From positions 1 through 42,440 of the forward strand of contig NZ_JAEVHL010000029.1 of assembly GCF_016803395.1 (NCBI RefSeq): 42,440 nucleotides of DNA, given 5' to 3'. Made by a program: the position numbers and the translations under genes. The notes under the pieces are model-generated. The model was given only the letters and a program-made list of their open reading frames with translations, ran no database searches and was not told the DNA's origin. The stretch is from Micromonospora tarensis (GTDB lineage Bacteria > Actinomycetota > Actinomycetes > Mycobacteriales > Micromonosporaceae). Positions 27,553-35,368 of the stretch are shown here, piece by piece (the first letter of the stretch is position 1; each line of letters begins with the position of its first letter).

Positions 27553-27646
27553 GCCGGCCGTACGCGACTCGTGCGAAGGACAGGCCAGCCGAGGTGGCTG
27601 GTGGGAGGACCAGGGGGAGGACAGCATCTGACGAGAGGTGGGGATC

Positions 27647-28696
27647 GTGTCCGTACCAGTAATCGCGGGGCTCGGGACTGCACAGCCGCCGTCCGCTTCC
27701 CAGGACGAGTTGTGGGAGGGCTTCTTCTCCCGGCACTTCTCCGGGGCGACCCGGTCGTTGGCCCAGCGCATCTTCGCGAACTCGGGGGTGACCCGACGGC
27801 AGGCCGCGGTCAACCCGCTGCTGGAAGACGTCTCGGACTGGCCGACCGAGCGCCGGATGCGTCGCTACCAGGTGGAGGCCCTGCCGCTGGGCAAGGAGGC
27901 GGTGGGCCGCGCGCTGACGGCCGCCGGGCTGGGTGCCGGCGACATCGGGTTGTTCATCGTCTGCTCCTGCACCGGGTACGCCACGCCCGGGCTGGACATC
28001 TTGCTCGCCCGGGATCTCGGCATGGCCGCGGACACCCAGCGGATGTTCATCGGTCACATGGGCTGTTACGCGGCGCTGCCGGGGCTGGGCGCGGCGAGTG
28101 ACTTCGTCGCCGCCCGGGGGCGACCGGCGTTGCTGCTCTGCGCGGAGCTGACCAGCCTGCACATCCAACCGTCCAGTGCCAGGGTGGACACCCAGCAGAT
28201 CGTCTCCCACGCGCTCTTCTCGGACGCCGCGGTCGCCGCCGTGGTCGTTCCCGGCGGCCCGGGGTACGCGTTGCGCGAGGTCACCGCCGTCACCGACACC
28301 TCGACCGCCGATCACATGACCTGGGACGTCACCGACGCCGGCTTCCGGATGGGGCTGTCACCGAAGGTGCCGCAGGTGCTGTCGAGGCATGTTCGCAAGC
28401 TGGTCGACGACCTGCTGGCCCGGCACGGCGTGACCGGCTCGGAGGTGGACGGTTGGGCGGTGCACCCGGGCGGACCACGCATCCTCAACGTGGTCGAGCG
28501 GGAGCTGGCGTTGCCCCCGGAGGGGCTGGCGGCGTCCCGCGCGACGCTCGACGAGCACGGCAACTGCTCGTCGCCGACGGTGCTGCTGATCCTGGATCGG
28601 CTGAGCCGGGCGACGCCGGCGGCCCGGCGGATCGTGATGCTGGCGTTCGGCCCCGGTCTCACCCTGTACGCGGCCCTGCTCGATCGGCGGGAGTGA
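27647..28696 (+). CDS. Type III polyketide synthase
   Basis: 349 residues. Chalcone-synthase-fold catalytic triad: Cys140 in FIGHMGCYAALPGL, His273 in DGWAVHPGGPRIL, and Asn306 in DEHGNCSSP. It would extend a fatty acyl-CoA or other starter with malonyl-CoA to an alkylresorcinol, alkylpyrone or quinol precursor. Start: GTG at 27647, with GAGAGG about 8 bases ahead; a GTG at 27638 is also in frame. It ends the four-gene UbiA / methyltransferase / flavoprotein / PKS locus. The combination resembles the Actinoplanes agq cluster for alkyl-O-dihydrogeranyl-methoxyhydroquinones (from memory). Confidence 0.94.
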   Translation: MSVPVIAGLGTAQPPSASQDELWEGFFSRHFSGATRSLAQRIFANSGVTRRQAAVNPLLEDVSDWPTERRMRRYQVEALPLGKEAVGRALTAAGLGAGDIGLFIVCSCTGYATPGLDILLARDLGMAADTQRMFIGHMGCYAALPGLGAASDFVAARGRPALLLCAELTSLHIQPSSARVDTQQIVSHALFSDAAVAAVVVPGGPGYALREVTAVTDTSTADHMTWDVTDAGFRMGLSPKVPQVLSRHVRKLVDDLLARHGVTGSEVDGWAVHPGGPRILNVVERELALPPEGLAASRATLDEHGNCSSPTVLLILDRLSRATPAARRIVMLAFGPGLTLYAALLDRRE

Positions 28697-28716
28697 TTGT
28701 CCCGGCGCTCGGCCGG

Positions 28717-28722
28717 TACGCT
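28717..28722 (+). promoter_or_regulatory. -10 element, leaderless configuration
   Basis: TACGCT ends 6 bases before the ATG at 28729; no Shine-Dalgarno sequence is visible. Confidence 0.5.
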
Positions 28723-28728
28723 CGATGG

Positions 28729-29355
28729 ATGGATGTGACGGCGGACGACCGGCTCCGCTCGGTGGTGCTGTACGGCGCCGCGGTGATCGTCCTGGCCGTC
28801 GGTGGTTGGTGGTGGCGGGCCGCCGCGCCTGCCCCGACGGCCGGGCCGGTCGCTGCCTCGACGGCCTCGTCGACGGTCAGGCCGAGCGTCAGCACCGAGC
28901 TGGACCGCGCCCTGACCGCCGGGGCGCCCGCTGAGCGGCTGAGGATGCAGGTGGACGGCACTGGCGCGATCGTGCGAGCGGAGATCGACCCGGCCACCGG
29001 CCAGATCACCGACATCGAGGGCGATCCGAGCTGGCTCTTCTTCCAGGGTGAGCTGCCCGCGTTCCGCGAGACGATCTGGCGCGAGCAGACGACGATCGTC
29101 CCGGGGCAGCGTGTCGTCCGGGAGGCGAGCGGCGGTGAACCCCGCCAGGTGTTGCAATACCGCTGCACCAGGCCGGGCACCCTCCTGGTGACGGTTGCCG
29201 AGGCCGAACTGGCCGGCCCGTCCGAGATCGACTGCGACGGCATGACCACCAGCGCCCAGGTGCTCGCGCACGGCAGGCCGTTCCGGGTGTCGCTGTCGAC
29301 GGTCGGGGTGCGCGAGATCGACGTCGAGGCGCAACTCGTCACCCTGCCCCGCTAG
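28729..29355 (+). CDS. Single-pass membrane protein, family not recognised
   Basis: 208 residues. A short basic-acidic N-terminus, then one hydrophobic helix VVLYGAAVIVLAVGGWWWRA (about 12-31), an Ala/Thr/Ser linker and a soluble domain with one likely disulphide (YRCTRPG and EIDCDGM). Segments RMQVDGTGAIVRAEIDPATG and VVREASGGEPRQVLQYRC are distinctive but I cannot assign them. Start chosen from the leaderless -10 at 28717; three overlapping ATG (28725, 28729, 28733) exist and only 28729 is in frame. It is not obviously part of the PKS locus. Confidence 0.75.
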   Translation: MDVTADDRLRSVVLYGAAVIVLAVGGWWWRAAAPAPTAGPVAASTASSTVRPSVSTELDRALTAGAPAERLRMQVDGTGAIVRAEIDPATGQITDIEGDPSWLFFQGELPAFRETIWREQTTIVPGQRVVREASGGEPRQVLQYRCTRPGTLLVTVAEAELAGPSEIDCDGMTTSAQVLAHGRPFRVSLSTVGVREIDVEAQLVTLPR

Positions 29356-29395
29356 CGCCTGTCACCCGCCCTCCCGGCCGACGGAGTGGGTGTGG

Positions 29396-30111
29396 TCACG
29401 CGGCGAGCGCCAGCAGGTCGCCCCGGTAGCTGTCGACCGGCCCCACCTCGGGCAGCACCCGGGTCACGGTGCCGGTGCGGTCGACCAGGAGCGCGGTGGC
29501 CGCACCGGGGCGGGCCGGTTGACCCAGGAACGAGCGCAGCCCGCCGGCGGGGTCGGCCAGTGCGCGGGCCTGCCGTTGGCCGGTCGACCCGGCGGGGGCC
29601 CGGCTGGTCGCCCGGCCGGAACCGTCCGTCCGCCGGTGACGGTGACCACGGAGACGCCGGCGGGTGCCACGGCCAGGGCGTCGGTGACGGGGTCCGGGCA
29701 GAGGCAACCGTCCAGCAGGATGATCACGGCGGGCAGCAGGCCGCGCAGCGGCACCGGCGCCTCGTCCGCGTCGACCAGGTCCAGCGCGGGCAGTGCCCGG
29801 CCGGCCAGGCTCGCGGGCGGGGAGTAGGGGACCGGATTCGGGCGGTCGGTGCCACGGTTGGCTCGTGGCCAGGTGACCACGACCAGGCCGGCGAGGGTGG
29901 TGAGCACCGCCACCAGTAGGACCAGCAGGGGCAGCCGCAGAGTCGGGTGGCCGCCGGGTAGGTCGGCGGACCGGCGTAGCTCGCGGCGGATCTGGGCGGC
30001 CTCGGCGGCGAGCGCGGAGGCGTCGTCGGGGACCACCACCCGGCCCCACTCGGGCGGCAGGCCGGGCAGACCGTCGGCTGGTCCGTGGCCCTCGGCGTCC
30101 GGCTTGCCCAT
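29396..30111 (-). CDS. Membrane-anchored thioredoxin-like/redoxin protein (frameshift near 29613)
   Basis: N-terminal soluble part (MGKPDAEGHGPADGLPGLPP), a transmembrane helix LRLPLLVLLVAVLTTLAGLV (about 58-78), then a thioredoxin-like domain: ALDLVDADEAPVPLRGLLPA and VIILLDGCLCPDP with CLC where TlpA-like proteins have CxxC. At about 29613 the frame changes (one C missing in the coding-strand sequence ccggccgggcg). After repair the domain continues ADPAGGLRSFLGQPA and ATALLVDRTGTVTRVLPEVG, ending DSYRGDLLALAA. A strong SD AGGAGGT lies before the ATG at 30111. Redox role uncertain because the CxxC is not standard. Confidence 0.72.
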
Positions 30112-30382
30112 CGGACCTCCTGGAAGCGTCTCGAGAGCGGAGTGTGGCTCGGTCTCCAGGGTCCCGCACGGGGGGCTCCTCCCGCTACATCTGGGCGCGG
30201 TCCGGCCGACCGGGCTACCATGGGAGGAGCGCATAGCCCTTGATCTCGACTTCCGTTCACCCGTACCGGGCAGTCATTTGCGCGTTACGGAGCGTGTTCG
30301 AACCATCGGTTTGACCGCCTGTCAAGCTGAAGCAAGACCTCTCACAGGGCCCCTGAGCTGCGCCAACGGTCAGGACATCGGT

Positions 30383-30411
30383 GAGACATCGGTGCCTGAC
30401 CGTGTTACCCT
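30383..30411 (+). promoter_or_regulatory. Possible carD promoter
   Basis: GAGACA (30383-30388), a 17-bp spacer and TACCCT (30406-30411). The -35 overlaps a tandem GACATCGGTG (30374-30383 and 30386-30395). The leader would be about 20 bases with SD GAAAGGGG at 30421-30428. Confidence 0.35.
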
Positions 30412-30438
30412 AGACACAGCGAAAGGGGTTTCGAACCT

Positions 30439-30924
30439 ATGGTTTTCAGTGTCGGCGAGACCGTTGTTTACCCCCACCACGGGGCCGCACTCATCGAGGC
30501 AATCGAGACTCGGGTCATCAAGGGCGAGCCTAAGAAATACCTCGTCCTGAGGGTCGCGCAGGGTGACCTGACGGTCCGGGTGCCGGCCGAGAACGCCGAG
30601 ATCGTGGGCGTTCGTGAGGTGGTCGGCGAAGAGGGCCTCGGTAAGGTCTTCGACGTTCTCCGGGCTCCGCACACCGAGGAGCCGACCAACTGGTCGCGGC
30701 GTTACAAGGCCAATCTGGAAAAGCTGGCTTCCGGCAACCCGCTGAAGGTCGCCGAGGTCGTGCGTGACCTGTGGCGTCGGGAGCGGGAGCGGGGCCTCTC
30801 CGCAGGCGAGAAGCGGATGCTCGCCAAGGCCCGGGACATTCTCGTCGGCGAGGTCGCGCTGGCCGAGAAGAGCACCAAGGATGAGGCGGAGACGCTGCTC
30901 GACAAGGTCCTCACCGAGGCCTAG
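30439..30924 (+). CDS. carD: CarD-family RNA polymerase-binding transcription regulator
   Basis: 161 residues. N-terminal RNAP-interaction (Tudor-like) domain [20 protein letters not shown] with [20 protein letters not shown], then the C-terminal helical DNA-binding domain with the conserved Trp in [20 protein letters not shown]. CarD stabilises the open promoter complex, notably at rRNA promoters, and is essential in mycobacteria. It is followed by ispD and ispF on the same strand, a conserved actinobacterial order. ispD starts 55 bases after the carD stop, within a hairpin. Confidence 0.97.
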   Translation: MVFSVGETVVYPHHGAALIEAIETRVIKGEPKKYLVLRVAQGDLTVRVPAENAEIVGVREVVGEEGLGKVFDVLRAPHTEEPTNWSRRYKANLEKLASGNPLKVAEVVRDLWRRERERGLSAGEKRMLAKARDILVGEVALAEKSTKDEAETLLDKVLTEA

Positions 30925-30966
30925 CCGCACAGCATCGTCCTACCCACTTCGTAGCGAAGAAACCAC

Positions 30967-31022
30967 CGAGGACCGCGACGTGACCGCGCAGCTGAATCCG
31001 CGCGGTGACGTCGCGGTCCTCG
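30967..31022 (+). promoter_or_regulatory. 23-bp near-perfect hairpin covering the ispD start
   Basis: The 5' arm 30967-30989 pairs with the 3' arm 31000-31022 with a single mismatch (30982 against 31007), around a 10-base loop AGCTGAATCC. The arm contains both the likely Shine-Dalgarno GAGGA (30968-30972) and the GTG start codon (30980-30982). In RNA this would hide the ribosome site of ispD; in DNA it could be a protein-binding dyad. Confidence 0.75.
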
Positions 31023-31675
31023 TGCCTGCGGCGGGTGCCGGCGTACGACTCGGTCCGGGTCGTCCCAAGGCGCTGCGGCTACTGGGCGGTGAGCCGCTGC
31101 TGGTGCACGCCGTACGTCGGTTGGCCGCAGCGCCTTCGGTGCACACGATCGTGGTGGCCGCGCCGGCCGCCGAGCTGGAGGCCGTCCGCGAGCTGCTGGC
31201 CCCGGTCGCACCGGTGACCGTGGTGCGGGGTGGGGCCGAACGGCAGGCGTCGGTGGCCGCCGCCCTGGCGGCGGTGCCCGCCGGCCCGACAATCGTCCTG
31301 GTGCACGATGCCGCCCGTGCGCTCACCCCACCTGAGCTGGTGGAATCCGTCGCAGCTGCGGTCCGCGACGGGTGCGACGCGGTGATCCCGGTCCTGCCGG
31401 TCGTCGACACGATCAAGGAGGTCGGTGCCGGCGAGGTGGTGCTCGGCACCGTCGACCGTTCCGCGCTGCGCGCGGTGCAGACCCCGCAGGGTTTCCGCCG
31501 GGCCGTGCTCAGCGCCGCGCACGCCGCCGCCGGTGACTCCCTCACCGACGACGCCGGGCTCGTCGAGAAGCAGGGCGTCACGGTGAGCTGCGTGCCCGGT
31601 TCGGAGTACGCGCTGAAAATCACCCGCCCGTTCGATCTGGCGCTGGCGGAGCATCTGCTCGCCACGGGCGGCTGA
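30980..31675 (+). CDS. ispD: 2-C-methyl-D-erythritol 4-phosphate cytidylyltransferase
   Basis: 231 residues. Third step of the MEP isoprenoid pathway, making CDP-ME from MEP and CTP. Motifs: [20 protein letters not shown] (CTP-binding PAAGxGxR...K), [26 protein letters not shown] and [19 protein letters not shown] start at 30980, GAGGA 7 bases upstream; the region is inside a 23-bp hairpin. It lies between carD and ispF. Confidence 0.95.
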   Translation: MTAQLNPRGDVAVLVPAAGAGVRLGPGRPKALRLLGGEPLLVHAVRRLAAAPSVHTIVVAAPAAELEAVRELLAPVAPVTVVRGGAERQASVAAALAAVPAGPTIVLVHDAARALTPPELVESVAAAVRDGCDAVIPVLPVVDTIKEVGAGEVVLGTVDRSALRAVQTPQGFRRAVLSAAHAAAGDSLTDDAGLVEKQGVTVSCVPGSEYALKITRPFDLALAEHLLATGG

Positions 31676-31679
31676 CGCG

Positions 31680-31685
31680 TACGCT
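31680..31685 (+). promoter_or_regulatory. -10 element of ispF, leaderless configuration
   Basis: TACGCT follows the ispD stop and ends 6 bases before the ATG at 31692; no Shine-Dalgarno sequence is present. It suggests ispF can be transcribed separately from ispD. Confidence 0.45.
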
Positions 31686-31691
31686 CTGCTC

Positions 31692-32173
31692 ATGATCGTT
31701 CCCAGGGTGGCCATCGGCACCGACGTGCACGCGTTCGAGCCCGGTCGGCCCTGCTGGGTGGCCGGGCTGTTCTGGCCGGACCAGGACGGCCTCGCCGGGC
31801 ATTCGGACGCCGACGTCGCCGCGCACGCCGCCTGCAACGCGTTGCTCTCCGCCGCCGGTCTCGGTGATCTCGGTTCCGCGTTCGGGGTGGACCAGCCGGA
31901 GTGGGCCGGCGCGCCCGGGGTGGCGCTGCTGACCGAGACGCCCGCCGGGTGCGGGCCGCCGGCCTGGCGATCAGCAACGTGTCCGTGCAGGTCATCGGCA
32001 ACCGCCCGAAGATCGGCCGGCGCCGCGCGGAGGCCCAGCAGGTCCTCTCCGCAGCCGTCGGGGCGCCGGTCACCGTCTCGGCGGCGACCACCGACGGGCT
32101 GGGCTTCGCCGGCCGGGAGGAAGGGTTGGCCGGGGTGGCGGTGGCCCTGGTGTACGACGCGCCGGCCGCCTAA
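31692..32173 (+). CDS. ispF: 2-C-methyl-D-erythritol 2,4-cyclodiphosphate synthase (frameshift near 31951)
   Basis: Fifth step of the MEP pathway. [11 protein letters not shown] holds the metal-binding Asp and His; [20 protein letters not shown] has the third ligand His; [12 protein letters not shown] is the actinobacterial form of the next motif. At about 31951 one G is missing (gagacgcccgcc); with it [20 protein letters not shown] continues into [36 protein letters not shown] and the stop at 32171-32173. The pathway is normally essential, so an error in the sequence is likely. Confidence 0.92.
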
Positions 32174-32176
32174 GCT
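32171..32176 (+). promoter_or_regulatory. -10 element of the TPR gene, overlapping the ispF stop
   Basis: TAAGCT ends 7 bases before the ATG at 32184; its first three bases are the ispF stop codon. No Shine-Dalgarno sequence is present. Confidence 0.45.
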
Positions 32177-32183
32177 CGCCGCG

Positions 32184-33211
32184 ATGTCCACTGACCCCGC
32201 CCCCGACCAGTCCGCCGCCGACGGCTACCTTCAGCGGGCCCAGCTCCTCGCCGAGCTCGGCGCCACGACGAGGCGGCCGGGGAACTGGCCTACGGGCTGG
32301 CGCTCCGGCCGGATGACGTGGACGCCCGCACCATGCTGGCCCGGGTGCACCTGGCGGCCGGCCGCCCCACCGAGGCGCTCACCGCCGCCGACACCGCCGT
32401 GGCCGCCGCCCCGGAGGCACTGCCGCCGCTGGTCGTCCGGGCCATGGCGCTGGCCGATCTGGAGCGTTACCCGGAGTCCGCGGCCACCGCCGACCGGATC
32501 CTCGCGCTCGGCCCGACTGACGCGTACGCCCAGCGCAGCGCCGCGGCGATCCTGGCCGACTCGCGTAACGGGCAGCCGGCGCTCAACGCGGCCTGGCGCG
32601 GGGTCGAGCTGGCGCCGGAGGAGCCGCAGGCCCATCTCGTGCTCAGCCTGGTCGCCGCCCGCCTGGACCTCTTCGATCTGGCCGAGCGGGCCTACCGGGA
32701 GGCGTTGCGGCTCGACCCCCGGGTCGCCGAGGCCGGGCACGACGTGGGTGTCCTGCGACTGGAGCAGCGCCGCTGGTCGGCGGCGTTGGAACACATCGCG
32801 GAGGCGGTGACGCTCAGTCCGAGCCGGATCGACTCGCCGCGGACCCTCGCGTACGGGCTGCACCGCCTGGTGCTCTACGGGGCGGCCTGGTCACTGGTGG
32901 CGGCGGTGCTTGTCGCGTTCGCGGCCTCGGCGAGTGACGGCTTCTCCCGCGTCCTGGCGGTGCTCGCGGCGCTCACCGGCGGGGTCGTCGTCTGGCAACT
33001 CGCGGCCCGGCTGCCGGGGCTGACCCGGACCGTCCTGCCCGCCCTGCTGCACTCGGACCGGGCGATGGCCCTGGCGGTCTACGCAGTGGCCGCCGCGCCG
33101 GTGCTGCTGCTGGTGTACGCGGTGGTCGGCTCGCCGTGGCCACTGGTGTTGGCGATCGCGGCCACCGCGGTTGCCGAGTTCGCCGTCTTCAGCAGAACCG
33201 CCTTCCGTTAA
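32184..33211 (+). CDS. TPR-repeat membrane protein (frameshift near 32263)
   Basis: Start [20 protein letters not shown]. At about 32263 one C is missing (ctcggcgccacg); repaired, it reads [20 protein letters not shown]. Tetratricopeptide repeats then run to about residue 210: [40 protein letters not shown] and [20 protein letters not shown]. The C-terminal third has about four hydrophobic helices ([71 protein letters not shown]). It is probably a scaffold at the membrane; partner unknown. Its TAA shares TTAA (33208-33211) with the convergent hmgA stop. Confidence 0.82.
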
Positions 33212-34404
33212 CCGCGACGGGCCCACGTCCAGGCGTACCCCTCGTCCTCGCAGGCGCCGGCGGCGTCGCAGAGATCCAGCGGGCGGAAGGTGTCCACCAT
33301 GACGGCCAGCTCGTCGAAGTGGTCCGCACCGATGGAACGCTCGGCGGCGCCCGGCTGGGGGCCGTGGGTGAAACCGGACGGGTGCAGGGAGATCGAGCCC
33401 TGCTCGATGCCCGAGCCGCGCCGGGCCTCGTAGTTGCCACCGGTGTAGAAGAGCATCTCGTCGGAGTCGACGTTGTGGTGGTTGTACGGCACCGGGATCG
33501 CGTCCGGGTGGTAGTCGACCTTGCGGGGCACGAACGAGCAGATGACGAAGTTGGGGCCCTGGAAGGTCTGGTGCACCGGCGGCGGCTGGTGGATGCGGCC
33601 GGTGATCGGCTCGAAGTCGTGGATGGAGAACGCCCACGGGTAGAGGTGCCCGTCCCAGCCGACCACGTCGAACGGGTGGTGGGCATAGATGTGACGTGTC
33701 CAGGCAGTGCCGCCGCCGCCCGGTCCTGCGGCCCGGGACCGGTGCCGGACCAGCACCTCGACCTCCTCGCCGTCGACGAGCAGCGGAGCGTCGGGGCCGC
33801 GGACGTCGCGTTCGCAGTACGGCGAGTGCTCCAGGAACTGGCCGCGTACGGAGAGGTAGCGCTTGGGCGGACCGATGTGCCCGGCCGCCTCGACGGCGAG
33901 CAGTCGAACGGGCTGGTCGCCGGTGGGCACCAGGCGGTGGATGGTCGAGGTGGGGATGACGACGTAGTCGCCGGCGACCGCGTCCAGCACGCCGAACGGA
34001 GACTCGACCCGCAGGGTGCCCGACTCGACGTAGAGGCAGTGGTCGCCGGTGGCGTCGCGGAACAGCGGTGAGGGTCGGTCGGCGAGGACGTAGGCGATCC
34101 GTACGTCGTCGTTGGCGAGCAGGTACTGCCGGCCGAGGATGGGGTCGGAGCCGCCGGTGTCCAGCTTGTGGGTGCGCAGGTGGCGGGGCTTGAGCGGCAG
34201 GTTCGGCGCACGGGTGAACGCGGGTGGGGCGTACTCGTCGGCGGCCAGGATCGCGGTGGGCGCGTGCCGGTGGTAGAGCAGCGAGGAGTCGGAGGAGAAG
34301 CCCTCCTGACCCATCAGCTCCTCGGCGTAGAGGCTGCCGTCGGGCTGCCGGAACTGGGTGTGGCGCTTGCGTGGCACCTCGCCGACGCTGCGGTAGTACG
34401 GCAT
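33208..34404 (-). CDS. hmgA: Homogentisate 1,2-dioxygenase
   Basis: 398 residues. Fe(II) ring-cleaving enzyme of tyrosine/phenylalanine catabolism, converting homogentisate to maleylacetoacetate. MPYYRSVGEVPRKRHTQFRQ is the family start; the cupin core contains HHPFDVVGWDGHLYPWAFSI and PYNHHNVDSDEMLFYTGGNY, with the His and Glu iron ligands, and ISLHPSGFTHGPQPGA. SD GGGAGG lies before the ATG at 34404. It is divergent from the unknown gene-fahA operon across a 95-base region holding a perfect palindrome. Confidence 0.96.
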   Translation of the reverse strand: MPYYRSVGEVPRKRHTQFRQPDGSLYAEELMGQEGFSSDSSLLYHRHAPTAILAADEYAPPAFTRAPNLPLKPRHLRTHKLDTGGSDPILGRQYLLANDDVRIAYVLADRPSPLFRDATGDHCLYVESGTLRVESPFGVLDAVAGDYVVIPTSTIHRLVPTGDQPVRLLAVEAAGHIGPPKRYLSVRGQFLEHSPYCERDVRGPDAPLLVDGEEVEVLVRHRSRAAGPGGGGTAWTRHIYAHHPFDVVGWDGHLYPWAFSIHDFEPITGRIHQPPPVHQTFQGPNFVICSFVPRKVDYHPDAIPVPYNHHNVDSDEMLFYTGGNYEARRGSGIEQGSISLHPSGFTHGPQPGAAERSIGADHFDELAVMVDTFRPLDLCDAAGACEDEGYAWTWARRG

Positions 34405-34439
34405 TTCGCCTCCCGATATGTCCCGTTCACCGGCCGAGC

Positions 34440-34458
34440 GCGTCCGATAATCGGACGC
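34440..34458. promoter_or_regulatory. Perfect 19-bp palindrome between hmgA and the fahA operon
   Basis: GCGTCCGAT-A-ATCGGACGC, 9-bp arms with a single central base. It lies in the 94-base divergent region, just upstream of a -35-like TTGTCC for the rightward operon and within reach of the hmgA promoter. It is a candidate operator co-regulating both arms of homogentisate catabolism. The regulator gene is not in the window. Confidence 0.7.
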
Positions 34459-34460
34459 TG

Positions 34461-34490
34461 TTGTCCGTTCCTCGTAGCGTCCCGTACATT
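34461..34490 (+). promoter_or_regulatory. Promoter of the fahA operon
   Basis: TTGTCC (34461-34466), 18-bp spacer, TACATT (34485-34490), then 8 bases to the GTG at 34499. There is no Shine-Dalgarno sequence, so the transcript would be leaderless or nearly so. Confidence 0.55.
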
Positions 34491-34498
34491 CTTGTTCC

Positions 34499-35368
34499 GT
34501 GTCAACGCAGGTGCCCGCACTCCTCGACGGTCTGGTGGACGACGCCGCCGTCTTCCCGCCGGGCAGCGCCGCGCTTCCCGACGCGCTCACCGCGCACCGC
34601 ACCCACCGCACCGCGTGGTACGCCGACCTGGTCGGCCCGCTGCTCCTCCCGGCCTCGACCGTCGCGGCGGGCGAGCTGAGCGGTCTCGTCGACCCGGGCG
34701 AGGGCCTGGTGATCGGGCTGATCGGTGACACCGGGCTGCCGAACCTGCCGTTCGCGCTCTCGTTCCTGGCACCGGACGGGGTCACCGCCCGGCAGGTCGA
34801 GGTGGCGGTCGCCAAGCGCGGCGAGGACCCGCTGCCCGGCGTCGCCGAGCTGCTGCGGCTGATCGACACGTTGCCGGGCGTCGAGGCCGTCTACGCCGAG
34901 CTGCCGCTGACCTTCGGGCTGATGGGAGCGCTGGACGCGCTCGCCGCCGCCCGGGCCGACGGGGTGCCGATCGCGGCCAAGTTCCGCACCGGCGGCCTGG
35001 CTGCCGAACTCTTCCCCACCCCGGCCGAGCTGGCCGCGGTGATCTGCGCGTGCCGCGACCGGGACCTGCCGTTCAAGCTCACCGCCGGACTGCACCAGGC
35101 GGTCCGACACCTGGACCCGGAGACCGGCTTCACCCACCACGGTTACGCCAACGTGCTGGCCGCGACCCTGGCGGCGGCCGACGGTGCCAGGGTTGGCACG
35201 GTCGCCGAACTGCTCACCGTGGTCGACCCGCGTCCCCTGCTGGCGCGCGCCACCGAACGGCTGGACTCGCCCCGCCCACTGTGGGTCGGCTTCGGTTCGT
35301 GCAGCATCCTGGAACCACTTACCGATCTGATCCGGCTTGGGCTGGTGAACGGGGGCTACGACGCATGA
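34499..35368 (+). CDS. Unknown protein translationally coupled to fumarylacetoacetase
   Basis: 289 residues, no family recognised. The succession of strand-like segments (VEAVYAELPLT, VPIAAKFRTGGLAAELFPTP, RDLPFKLTAGLHQAVRHLDP, THHGYANVLAATLAA and LWVGFGSCSILEPL) suggests an alpha/beta-barrel-like enzyme, with KFRTGG and KLTAGLHQAVR as possible active-site loops. Its stop overlaps the fahA start (ATGA at 35365-35368), and it is divergent from hmgA, so a step in homogentisate breakdown is likely. Maleylacetoacetate isomerase, the step between HmgA and FahA, is not otherwise seen here. Function is inference only. Confidence 0.8.
   Translation: MSTQVPALLDGLVDDAAVFPPGSAALPDALTAHRTHRTAWYADLVGPLLLPASTVAAGELSGLVDPGEGLVIGLIGDTGLPNLPFALSFLAPDGVTARQVEVAVAKRGEDPLPGVAELLRLIDTLPGVEAVYAELPLTFGLMGALDALAAARADGVPIAAKFRTGGLAAELFPTPAELAAVICACRDRDLPFKLTAGLHQAVRHLDPETGFTHHGYANVLAATLAAADGARVGTVAELLTVVDPRPLLARATERLDSPRPLWVGFGSCSILEPLTDLIRLGLVNGGYDA

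Noticed and set aside
30290..30310. tRNA-like TTCGAACC segment upstream of carD
   Set aside because: No cloverleaf, anticodon stem or acceptor pairing could be built around it.
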